DNA from: Isoetes taiwanensis
Taxonomy: Eukaryota; Streptophyta; Lycopodiopsida; Isoetales; Isoetaceae
Length of the DNA stretch: 64,000 nucleotides
Direction: 5' to 3'
Assembly (NCBI GenBank): GCA_021234155.1
Contig: JAJEKV010000053.1
Location: forward strand, 8,697,424 to 8,761,423
Notes under the pieces: model-generated
Database searches by the model: none
What the model saw: the letters and a program-made list of their open reading frames with translations, nothing else
Told to the model about the DNA's origin: nothing
In this document: positions 23,119 to 32,873 of the stretch, in pieces
Layout of the letters: each line of letters begins with the position of its first letter
Position numbering within the stretch: position 1 is the stretch's first letter
Made by a program: the position numbers and the translations under genes

Positions 23119-23230
23119 GAATCCTTTGATGCCCTCCAGCCAGTATGACCAACCCCAAGAAACTACATATTTTCATTAACGTGTAGTTTCATGGGGTTGA
23201 TAAGACTGGCTAAAGAACATCAAAGAATTC
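23119..23230. repeat. Imperfect inverted repeat with about 50-bp arms
   Basis: Left arm begins GAATCCTTTGATG and includes AGCCAGT, AACCCCA and AAACTACA; the right arm carries the reverse complements of all four blocks at matching spacing, with roughly a quarter of positions different. It lies just after the 123-aa gene and could be a small foldback element or a transcript hairpin. Confidence 0.85.
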
Positions 23231-23269
23231 AAAATTCACATCATCACGCGGATGTTTTGATATATTCTT

Positions 23270-23500
23270 TTTTTTTTTTTTGAATATCCAAATATACATA
23301 CCTTTTTCAGACGTTCTTTTGGCCATGCTACAAATGTGCCCATGCTTTCACCAACTGTATCGCCACCGGGATGTCTTCGTGGAAGAGCCTCATCTTCATA
23401 ATTGCAGTTTATAATGGAAATCTTACAGAAACTGTTTCCAAGAGGAACACCATGACACATAGAACTTGGATTCAGATCTTCGATTTAACATAATCCTACT
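23270..23500 (-). pseudogene. Fragment resembling a plant transposase-associated domain (DUF8039-like)
   Basis: The minus-strand frame contains HGVPLGNSFCKISIINCNYE and GDTVGESMGTFVAWPKERL, followed by a good splice donor (AAAAAG then GTATGT at about 23303). The VPLG...TFVAWP pattern recalls a domain common in plant transposon proteins that I remember as DUF8039; a VPTIVAWP segment occurs in the DUF7869 protein at about 20.1 kb. No complete gene is visible. The remaining sequence to 24079 (repetitive GATCTTGGG and GCGCTCTGA at 23670-23820) holds no gene. Confidence 0.4.
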
Positions 23501-24582
23501 CGGCGCTTCAAGTTTGCTGTTAAAAGATAGCATTCTTCTCCGACACTGATAAAGAACCAAAATGCTAGAATTGGCATTGGAAAATATAAAGGACGAATTG
23601 GGAAAAATAAAGGACGAAAAGTAAATTCGGAATGGAACTACACTCACCTCAGTTCAGCAGACATCGTTTGATCTTGGGATCGATTGTAGATCTTGGGTGC
23701 TCGATCGATTGATCTTGGGCGCTCTAGACGGGTCGACTGATCTTGATCTTGGGCACTCTGAGGACGGGTCTGAGGGCGCTCTGATTGATCTTGGGTCGAT
23801 TGAGGGCGCTCTGATAGTAGGTGGCCGATTAGGTGGTAGTAGATTGCCACATATGCGTTTCTTGAAAATAATAATTATTTGTTTTCTTGAAATTGCATTG
23901 AAAAGAAAAACACATTTTAAATTTGTAAATGAGCGGGACGGGCGGTTAATTAAGGCGGTATAATTGAAAAGGATGCGAATTTGAATTTACGTTTGTAAAT
24001 CTGACGGCCTAGATTATGAACGCATACATATAAGTTTAAACCAAAACCCCAGTCTCATATTATCCACACTTGCAGTTCTATGGCGTCTAGAGGATCTGGC
24101 AGCCGCGGCCGAGGTGCAGATAGAGGTGGGCGACAGGCTAAAGCACAAATCCCAAGCACGGAGGTTCTTGAACAACAAGCGAAAGCACAAATCCAGCAAG
24201 CGCCTCAGGTAATTGATCTGTTTTTGTTCTGTAATTGATTTCTGTGTCCCTTTTTTTGTTAGGTTTTTAGGATGTTTTTCTGTAATAATAGAGTTATTCT
24301 CCGATAAGAAGCATATGTCCTCTAATATTTGAGTTCTAATGTCCCAAAAATGTATGCAAATAAATGCTTAATGTGTGGCTAAACATTATTCAGTAGTTAG
24401 TTGTGTTTTTTTATAGTTAGTTGTGTCCTCTGATGAAGATTCAACTCTTTAAGTTGTGGTGTTTATAGTTATTTATGTCAAAGCCGCAGTTGAATAAGGC
24501 ATTACATTAGTTTCTATATCTTGAGATGTAGATTCGACAATTTAAGTTGTATTTTTTATAGTTAGTTGTGTCCTGAGCATTT

Positions 24583-24712
24583 TAAGTAAATGAACTTGCT
24601 CTGTATTCTTTTCAAATCGCGCCAAGCGCGTTTTTGTTAGCTCCAATTAAGTAAATGAACTTGCTCTGTATTCTTTTCAAATCGCGCCAAGCGCGTTTTT
24701 GTTGCATATGTT
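24583..24712. repeat. 65-bp tandem duplication carrying a palindrome
   Basis: The unit starting TAAGTAAATGAACTTGCTCT is present twice (from 24583 and 24648), each with one palindrome. It lies in intron 1 and shows that palindrome copies can multiply by local duplication. Confidence 0.9.
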
Positions 24713-26078
24713 TCGACTATGTTTTAGCATTAAAAGATTAAACCATGTGCTGTAAGTTTACAGGATCACAAAAGGCAATCAAAAGGAGAACCAAGCAAGG
24801 CGAGACCTCTTCAGCCCAGAAAAAGCAAAGGGGATGAAGATGTTCTTTATTCTGGACACTGCAACATGTATTGACGTTAGAAGATACATCCGGAATAATA
24901 AAGGCTCGGGTAGAACCTCCATACATGTCCAGAAGAAGATCTTGTAGAGGGGTCAGAATGGTATGTGGAGATCTTTAAAACTGGTGGGAAGACAGACCTC
25001 ATATTCATGTATAGGGTAAGAGAGACTGATCAAATGAAGAAGCAGGGAATTCTTATCACATCGCGAGAAGTCTGGGGGCGATTCTTTTGTTGATTGCTAG
25101 TTGAAGTGGGCCAAAAAAATAAGAAGAGCCTAAAGAAGATCAATCGATGCAGTGCTAGCTCTTTTAAAGAGACTGCATTAAGATCAGACGACATGGCCGA
25201 TAACCTCTTTAAATTTGGCTGGAAAGTTGGTGAGCCATTGACTCCTAAACGAATATGCGAATTCCGACTCCTTTCTATCCTACTCCACACTTCGAAACGC
25301 AATACCTGCAAGGGAGACTCTTGCCTGGGAGTAGGAGCGGGCTTCCGCCTAACCCGGAATGGCTGGGGAAAGGAAAGGGGGGCTTACAGTTGTTCGATGA
25401 GCCATTATCACGAGGCCCTCGGGCAGTGTCTACTTACAGGCAGTGAAGGATAAGGAAGAAGCTAGCTCTAAAGGCAGGGAAACTCTGAAGTAGTGACAAA
25501 GAGGCCTTACAAGTGACGATGACAAGGCCAGGCAGTTGGAGGCAATGAGCAAACTGAAGAAATATGCTGACAACTATCCACTGGGCCTGAGCTTCACCCA
25601 TCCAGTCCACGTGGATAGGCTTTTCAGGTCCACTAAAGCTATTTATATCAGCAGAAGGTATGACAAGCAGCACTCCTTGGAGATAGTGAACATCATGATC
25701 GAAAATCCAGGGCAGGTGCCAATGCCTCCAGATGTAGTGCCATACGATACCAGAACAAAAAAGGTAATCATTTGGAGCAAGCTGGAGGACTTCATCGAGA
25801 ACCCAGACATACATTTTATGATAATAGATGGCCAGCATTCAATAGAGGCCCAGAAGGTTCTCATCAAGAAGGCACATCATCTTTGGGAATCGGTTGTTCT
25901 ATAAAAGTCGTATACGTCGAAGCTGCCGGTTCTGGCGGCTCAACAACACCTTCCGAGCTAGCCGAAATAAGCGCACTCCTGAATGACATGGGAAAAACTT
26001 TCTTATACAAAAGGTAATTCTCTTCTCTCATTTTTCTTTTTCGTATTTGCAAATCGCGCCAAGCGCGATTTCATCAGT

Positions 26079-26346
26079 CTAAATAGCAAAGGGTTCCTGG
26101 AATGGTAGACGTTTCTCGTCAAATAAGCAAATCGCGCCTGGCGCGATTTCATATTAGAATACAAATTGCGCCACGCGCGATTTGCCTAGTCTGAGGAGAC
26201 ATGGCTGTTCTTGAAGATAGTCGTTTCTCCTCAAAGTAGGCAAATCGCGCGTGGCGCGTTTAGCATTGTAATATGAAATCGGCCAGCGCTGCTTTTGCTT
26301 ATTTGACGAGAAACGTCTACCATTCCAAAAACCCTTTGCTATTTAG
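26079..26346. repeat. Foldback structure with arms of about 130 bp built around palindromes
   Basis: The left arm from 26079 (CTAAATAGCAAAGGGTT, GGAATGGTAGACGTTTCTCG) matches the reverse complement of the right arm ending at 26346 almost exactly for about 50 bases and then imperfectly up to a short loop near 26205-26220. Four palindrome copies pair within the arms, and two more flank it (26051, 26354). It fills most of the intron between the ParB-like and methyltransferase-like parts. Confidence 0.92.
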
Positions 26347-28736
26347 AGAAGGCAAATCGCGCCTGGCGCGATTTGTCTTCTAATATGAATGAAATGGCGT
26401 GGTGGCGATTTTAAACTAGAAGGATTGTTTGAATTCACGATTATGAAGCTAACGAAGTTATTCCTTGCAGTCCCTATATAGAGCAACCCGGCATGCTCGG
26501 AAACGAGTGGATTGAATATGGGAAGCCAATGCGAGCCAGGCGGGGCCGATCAAAAGCGTTTGAATTCAAGTTCTTTGGAAAGGACACTTAGTCGGACTAT
26601 AATACGAGGACAAGACCAAGAGCACCGGAACAAAGAAAGAAAAAGGAGATGAAAAGGGTGATCTTTGCTTAGAAGAACTAACTGTACCCAAGGATGCCTG
26701 CAAGATAGTTTTTGCTTCAGATCCAGTATGGGAGAAATGGAATGAATTCTGGGATGCCTACGTGGAGAAGAAGTTGCCAGATTCACAAGGAAGATTTCCT
26801 CCTGTTGACACATCAATTTTTGATATCCATATAACAGACATGAGGAAGGCCCAGGGATTGGACGATCAAGAACTCATCTCAGTCCTGGATAGGTTAATCA
26901 GAAAGGAAATCCTTTACAAGAAAACCTCCGCAACAAAGGCTATGGAATCCTTTGAAGATGCATGCGACGAGCTGAAAAATATTAGAGTGCTCAAGAAGGC
27001 AGTTGGTGAGGAATTACAAAGGCTTACAGGAGAGTGGTCGTTGTCAGAGTTAGGACTCATGCAAAAGTATAACGTCTCCAACGACGACCTAAAGAAGTAT
27101 GTATTTTGGTCCAAGGACTTTGTCAAGCAGCAGAAGTTGAAGAACGTTGTAAAGATCAGTGGGATTCACACTAAAGTTGCATCCGACTTGAAACGAAAAG
27201 TCGCGTTGGTGAAGCAGACCCCGGAGACGGAATCCACATTTTTTTATCAAGTGTCCACTGGTTTCAAGTGTGCCGTGCCAGAAGTGGGTGCAGGTGCCCA
27301 TGATATCACACTCTTCGTGCTTGATAGCCGAGGCACCAGATGGTCGCTTGATGACTATAATACGTTCTTCAACATATGCAGTGGTTTCACGACGGAGATG
27401 AATTACACTATTGTCACTATATGTCCCTCCGACATGTCCTATGCATCTGCTCTAACTGCTGCAAATGACTTAGAATGCGTGAAAGTCATACGACAGGCGA
27501 TCCTCATAGATGAAAACAAGGACAGTGAGTTCAGCACAGCAAGTAAAATTTCTCATGTGCTTATTATAATGATAGCCATGATGGATGATAAGGAATATGA
27601 AAGGCTTAAGGGAAAACCAGATGGAGACAAACTAGCATGGCAGTGCTATCAGTTAGATGAACGCATCCTGCGAAACGTCTTCTATTTGGAGCAAGAAGAC
27701 AAGGGGAAGGGTGTCAAGGTTGTGGAAGAGTTAGAGGAAGAAGAGGAAGAAGACGAGGACGACCCAGTTCTTGTGGGCCACATTAAGTATGAGCTCCTAA
27801 CTTCACATAAGGGGAAGCTAAACAAGAACGGGTTCTCTATGGACCTTTCCTAGTATCTCATTGAAGCATTTTGTCCATTGGGAACAACTTGCTGGGAACT
27901 TCACGTTGTAGGTTACATCGGTAGAGAAGCTTTGAAGTTAGCAAGGAAATGCCAGAGCGTCGTCTCCGATGATCGAGCCAAAAATTTCTTGGACCTCTTC
28001 TTTGAGAAAGTACTAGAGGAAGCACCTAGGGGACCAATCGGCAGTGCAAAAAGCAAAGCTTCTACCTCTAAGGTCACCTTCAGATTTGCTTAAGGAACGT
28101 GAGATTATGAGACAGGCATTGCATGGCTCCAACTTCATGGATGACATGGACGAGCAGGCAGATCACCAAGTACCTATCGACATGCCTGTGAACATCCTTA
28201 ACAGTGGAAATATAGACCAGGATGACAATAACAAGGATGATGATAATAACAATAATGATGATGAAGCAGACTCCAAATCTGAAAACACTAGCCAGGTTAG
28301 CGTAAAGAGTAATGAACTATCAAGCATAGTTCACACTGTACAGATCTCAACTGATGTGGTTGGTGCTTCTAGCAGACCGGAGGCAACTCAGAATAAAGAT
28401 GCAACGGAAGAAGAGACCACGGGGAATGATGAAGAAGAAAGGTATCGTGACAATGTTCCTTTTTTTGATATCCATGCATTTTACAAACTACAAGCATAGA
28501 AATCGCGCCTGGCGCGATTTAAAGTTTCCTAGAGATCATATTTTTAAATTATGTTGACATGCATCATTAATGAAATCGCGCCTGGCGTTTTCGTTTTCCA
28601 TTTCTTTCATCTCATACGTTATTGTTCTCCTTATAGAAATCCCCAAAAGTACGGGTCTTTGATTTGAATGGTGTGCTATGTAGAATGTTACCTAAAGCAA
28701 CGGTTGAAAAGTCATGGTATGCGCAACAACCATTTG

Positions 28737-28987
28737 GGGCAAAAGTATGCTGGTGGGTATCAAAAAAACGCGGCCCCAGCACTTAGATCAGCACCCTGGA
28801 TGTACTATTCTATCATAGTATTCCACTTGTTATTAATTGGAGTTGTTGCATATTTCTATTGATTACCTAATTACCATGTGCTAGTACCAGTAACACCTTA
28901 AACAAGCTGCCATATGGGGTGCTATATGAGTGCTGTCAGCATGTGTCCGGACGCCTGCTTTTGATACCCACCAGCATACTTTTGCCC
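28737..28987. mobile_element. 251-bp MITE, copy 1
   Basis: Terminal inverted repeats GGGCAAAAGTATGCTGGTGG at 28737 and its reverse complement at the 28987 end, flanked by the 4-bp duplication TTTG (28733-28736 and 28988-28991). It interrupts the HAD domain; deleting it with one TTTG joins the codons for CCA TTT GAG in frame. It encodes nothing. A second, inverted copy of identical length lies at 38120-38370. Confidence 0.95.
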
Positions 28988-29777
28988 TTTGAGACACGTA
29001 CCAAATATGTTTACCCGTGCCCTTATCTGAAGGAGATGTTGGACCAGGCCTTCAGTCTGTTTCGTTGTGCAATTTGGTCATCTATGGAGCATAGAAATAT
29101 ACAGGGTGTTTTGAAAGTAGTGCCTGAGCTAAATAGAAATTGGGCATCCATCTGGGATCAAAGCAAATGTGCTTCATTCACAAACCCTAAAGAACCGACA
29201 GGTAAAAAGATATTTGTGAAATGCTTGCGCAACATGATGGATGCCCTAGGTGTTGAGGATAAGGAAGGCATGATCATTGTGGATGATGACGCTCTAAAGT
29301 GTTGCTTCAATCAGTCACAGTCATTGAATCCGCCATCCTATCATCCTGAAGATTTTGACAAAGATGACTTCCTGCTTCGTTTTGTTAGTGTCTTGCATGA
29401 AATAGCTTCAGGAAAAACGGTCGAAGAGATACAAACACTATACCCGCAACTTGATCGGACAGCGGAAATTGCTAGGGACCTTGAGAAAATCGTTCTAGAA
29501 AGGGAACTTTTTTGATATATATGTATACAGGAAATACACTTTCCAAAAAGTTTTGAATATGAAATATACTTTACACCAACCTCATTCGAATATATATTGT
29601 GTTCTTATATCGGCATTATTGGTTCTGTGTACGTGTTGTTTTTTTATATTATGTGTATAGTTTGCTATACTTGCAATAATTTGTATGTATATACCGTCAA
29701 TAATTTAGCTGTGTATAAATAGGTATGCATGAAATTGGCGAACCATCGGCTTCGGCCTCCGCCTTCTGCTTGTTATT

Positions 29778-30002
29778 ATGGCACATTCTATTACCTGCAA
29801 GATGAACCATGCGGACCTCTGCAGGTGCCGCGAGCTAGAAATAGAACTTCAGGACTGGCTTGATGTCGTTGCTATGAATCCCGTCCGCTTCTATCCTGAT
29901 CCCTTTGATGTTGTAATCCATCTTATATGGAATCCAGAGCATGGTTTGTTCATGATCGACAGGATTCTCAGCACCGCGCCTGTCGACGATGAATCGGATT
30001 AG
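29778..30002 (+). CDS. Small 74-aa protein of element 3, unknown
   Basis: Open frame beginning MAHSITCKMNHADLCRCREL and ending in an acidic tail (VDDESD). The Cys/His residues near the start (C, H, C, C) might bind a metal, but this is speculation. It lies between the HAD gene end and a palindrome at 30048, about 375 bp inside the right TIR. No family recognised. The stretch 29513-29777 is A/T-rich with no gene. Confidence 0.45.
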   Translation: MAHSITCKMNHADLCRCRELEIELQDWLDVVAMNPVRFYPDPFDVVIHLIWNPEHGLFMIDRILSTAPVDDESD

Positions 30003-30377
30003 TTTTTTAAGTTTATGTTCCATTACAATGCGTTATTTATGCCAAGAAAATCGCACCACGCGCGATTTGAACCACACAAATCTCTGTTTTGTAGCAACTT
30101 GCTTGTCGTTATTTATTTGTAAAGCACTAGAATTTCAATGTATAAATTTCGTTGTCGTCCGTGATGGTACGAACTAATAAGCAATTTCCTACTTTTTATA
30201 ATGCCAACATTCTGTCATAATATGGGTCATTTGCATCGAATATTTGAATGCCTTTGCATTTCAACACAAAATGCATCTTCCTAGCCCGAAAATGAACTCA
30301 GTGCAAAAGTTTGGTTAGTTCAATATAATGGTCAATAAAAGGCTTATACGGCGCGATTTTGGAATAGACACAAAATT

Positions 30378-30398
30378 CAATTTAATTGAATGATGGTT
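30378..30398 (-). repeat. Right TIR of element 3
   Basis: Exact reverse complement of 14332-14352, followed by the target duplication GTAT (30399-30402) and then gypsy sequence. A palindrome half-site (30350-30360) lies just inside. Confidence 0.95.
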
Positions 30399-30402
30399 GT
30401 AT

Positions 30403-32187
30403 GCACTCCCGGAAGATGAACGACGCCGAAACGCGCTACCTGACACATGATCAAGAGTTGCTTGCAGTTGTCAGAGCACTAAGAATTTGGAGGTACTACC
30501 TGTTGGGGAGGAAGTTCCAGTTGGACACAGACCATCAGAGCCTCCAATACGTGTTCACGCAACCACATCTCAACCTGAGGCAGCGAAGGTGGATGGAGTT
30601 CCTCGAAGAATATGACTTTGATATAGTTTATAAGCCGGGGAAGCTTAATGTGGTAGCAGATGTGCTTTCAAGGCATCCTCTGACAACAAGAGTCCACTGC
30701 AATGCAATCTCGATGCTCACCAGCGACTTCGGAAAGAAGATCGAAGAAACCTTGCCGACAGATGCAGACTTCAAGGAAGTGTGGGCGAGCTTGTGCAAGG
30801 AGGCAAGAACAGATAAGGAGAGGGAGACCTTCAAGAATTTTAAGAAGGAAGGTACAAGTTGTGTGTGCCGGAATCATCAGGAGTGAGGAAGTTGATTCTC
30901 CACGACACCCACAACAGCCCAATAGCTGGCCACGCAGGATTTATGAAGACATATTTCAAAGTGCGCAGCAGTTATTATTGGCCAGGGATGAAGAAGCAGA
31001 TAGCTCGCTACATCAAAGAGTGTCAGTTGTGTCAGCAGACGAAGGCAGAGCTGCTTCGAATTCCAGGAGCATTGGAACCATTAGCGGTGCCGAACGCTAA
31101 GTGGGAAGTCATCAGTATGGACTTCATAACAAGGCTCCCGAGGACAGCAAGAGGAAAAGATGCCCTGATGGTTGTGGTCGACAAGCTGTCGAAGATGGCA
31201 CACTTTGTGCCTTGCAGGACCACCGACACAGCCTTAGATACAGCGGCTCTCTTCACCAAGGAAATCTTCAGGCTCCATGGCATGCCGAGAGAGATCATCT
31301 CCGACAGAGACCCGAAGTTCATGAGCACCTTTTGGCAGGATCTTTTTGCGACGATCCAGACGAAGCTGTCCATGAGCACGGCCTATCATCCTCAGACGGA
31401 TGGGCAAACAGAACGGACCAACAGAATATTGGAAGATATGCTAAGAAACTATGTCTGGAACAAGCAGAGTAAGTGGGAAGATTACATTCACGGTTGAGTT
31501 CGCTTATAATAGCAACAAGCAGGAATCATCCCAGATGTCGTCGTTCATGATCAACTACGGCTACCAATGTCTAACTCCAGACACTTGGCACACTGTGTCA
31601 AAGATAGAGGTTTCGCAGTAAATGTTGGCCGACATGCAGCAACTGGTAGAAGAGGTCCGAGGGTATCTTCTTGCAGCAAGGAGTCGACAAAAGAGCGTCG
31701 CCGATAATCACCGAACGGTCAGAGAGTTCCAGGTTGGCTCAAGATCAAAGTGAAGCAGGCAAAGCTCCGCATCGGAAATTGTAAGAAGCTTGCTCCAAGG
31801 TGGGCTGGCCCTTTCAGAATAGCCAAGAGAGTAGGTAACCAATCCTACAAGTTAAAGCTGCCAGCACACTTGAAAATTCATAAAGTCTTCCACGTGAGTT
31901 TGTTGAAGAAGCATATTCCAAATCTAGAAGAAGTCTTGGACATGCCAACGTTGTTGGAAATGACAGAAGAGCAGATAGTCCCAGACTTGATCCTTGATAA
32001 GGCCATCAAGAAGACAAGGAGATCAGAGTTTCTCTAATATTTGGTCAAGTGGAAACACTTGCCGGTGGAAGACACGACATGGGTACTTAAGAAGGACCTG
32101 ATAAGGCAGTACCCACAGTTCATGGAGCAATGGGACGGCAAGGTCATCTCCGAAGTAATCGGCTCAGACATGTTGATTCTTGTTTAG
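30403..32187 (+). pseudogene. Ty3/gypsy chromovirus RNase H, integrase and chromodomain, right side of element 3 insertion
   Basis: Starts within RNase H (SRKMNDAETRYLTHDQELL; TDHQSLQYVFTQPHLNLRQR), then the integrase zinc region (HAGFMKTY, CQLCQQTK), the catalytic core (VISMDFITRLP; SDRDPKF; AYHPQTDGQTERTNR), the GPY-like C-terminal region (WAGPFRIAKRVG) and a chromodomain (YLVKWKHLPVEDTTWVLKKD). Frame breaks near 30880 and 31500-31740 and a stop at 32035 show decay. The chromodomain places it in the chromovirus clade. It continues the RT fragment at 14059-14331, with most of the RT deleted. The 32190-32873 stretch is its non-coding tail, ending in a purine-rich tract before the LTR. Confidence 0.92.
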
Positions 32188-32873
32188 ATTAATTTCATAT
32201 GTAGTTAAGATTAATTTACGCATGCAACCTATGCTAGGTATGGGTTGCATGCGTAATTACCGATGATGGGACCACTACGGTGATCTCTAGGACGTGGTGT
32301 AATGTCATTGTAGACATGACCGCGGTTTTGCTTGGATTAGTTGGAAAGATAGATTAAAAAGTCTACTTCCGTCTCACGGAAGTAGATGACCTCGAGAGAT
32401 AAGAGGCCATTCAGGCATGCATTGATAGGAAAGCACCTCTACTCAATGCCTACTATGGGAAGGACGCCACCCTTCACGCCAAGGGCAACTAAAGTTGTAG
32501 GCATGAGTGTCGTCAGGCATTATAGGGCGCTCCACGGCCACGATGGAAGAAGCATCCTCTTCCTACGCCGGGAGATTAGTCATGCATCCATTTAGTTAAT
32601 TAGATGGGTGGTTACCTTATAACCATAATTCTATTAATAATTAAAATGGTACTAACGTAGTGTCGACCTGCAGGCCAATAGAACGCTCCGGAGGGCAAGG
32701 AGGTCGAGCTACGAAGACTTGCAACACAATTTTTGTTGGAATGTGTTGCAAGGAATGAAGAGTACCTCAAAGGATAATTGTATATGAAATTGTTGAATTT
32801 TGATAAACTTAAATGTTGTATCAAGTGAGGCTAATAACTAGCATCATTTCAAGGTGGGGAGAATGTGACGTTC

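Larger units (their letters stand above)
24080..29512 (+). pseudogene. ParB-like / DNA-methyltransferase-like / HAD phosphatase gene (element 3)
   Basis: Exon 1 (24080-24210, MASRGSGSRGRGADRG, Gly/Arg-rich) ends at CAG before GTAATT; exon 2 starts near 24763. After several frameshifts (24.8-25.5 kb), the ParB/Srx-like domain follows at 25535-25900 (MPPDVVPYD; FMIIDGQHSIEAQKVL). A donor at 26013 (AAAAG, GTAATT) opens a palindrome-filled intron to about 26470. The long open part to 27853 includes DITLFVLDSRGTRWSLDDYN, at the place of methyltransferase motif IV but lacking DPPY/SPPY, and at 27880-27990 a motif I-like CWELHVVGYIGREALKLA. An acidic linker leads to the HAD domain (28637-29512): VFDLNGVLC, CAIWSS, WDQSKC, MIIVDDDALKC. 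This matches plant FCP1/NIF-type proteins, where DLNG is also seen. A MITE at 28737 splits it. Confidence 0.75.
22325..30360. repeat. Dispersed 21-bp GC-core palindrome family of element 3
   Basis: The consensus is AAATCGCGCC, one W base, then the reverse complement. Perfect or near-perfect copies start at 22379, 22434, 22483, 23032, 24614, 24679, 26051, 26129, 26163, 26242, 26354, 28500, 28573 and 30048. Degenerate copies are at 22325, 22970, 26278 and 26393, and a half-site at 30350. They fall in introns, leaders and spacers, never inside the recognisable domain-coding exons, and only within element 3. They contain several CpG sites, so they could be binding or methylation targets. Confidence 0.9.
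14332..30398. mobile_element. Element 3: 16-kb multigene TIR transposon with DUF7869 transposase and ParB-MTase-HAD gene
   Basis: Bounded by perfect 21-bp inverted repeats starting AACCATCATTCAATTAAATT (14332-14352 and 30378-30398), with weaker similarity continuing inward (TGTCT on both sides). A 4-bp direct repeat GTAT flanks it, and the flanks are two parts of one plus-strand gypsy. Contents: DUF7869 transposase-like gene (minus, 20.5 to 14.55 kb), low-complexity spacer (20.7-22.3 kb), 123-aa gene, ParB-MTase-HAD gene and 74-aa gene (all plus), and dispersed palindromes. A Helitron (3036 bp) and a MITE (251 bp) are secondary insertions; without them it would be about 12.8 kb. Both long genes are broken, so this copy is not autonomous now. 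The 4-bp duplication argues against hAT, CACTA or Mutator. Confidence 0.9.

Noticed and set aside
22325-30360. CRISPR array
   Set aside because: The short repeats are palindromic but irregularly spaced over 8 kb, on both sides of spliced genes, with no uniform spacers.
8-30398. Bacterial or phage contamination explaining ParB-like and methyltransferase-like domains
   Set aside because: The genes have introns, lie between plant retrotransposon pieces with target duplications, and are interrupted by a Helitron and a MITE.
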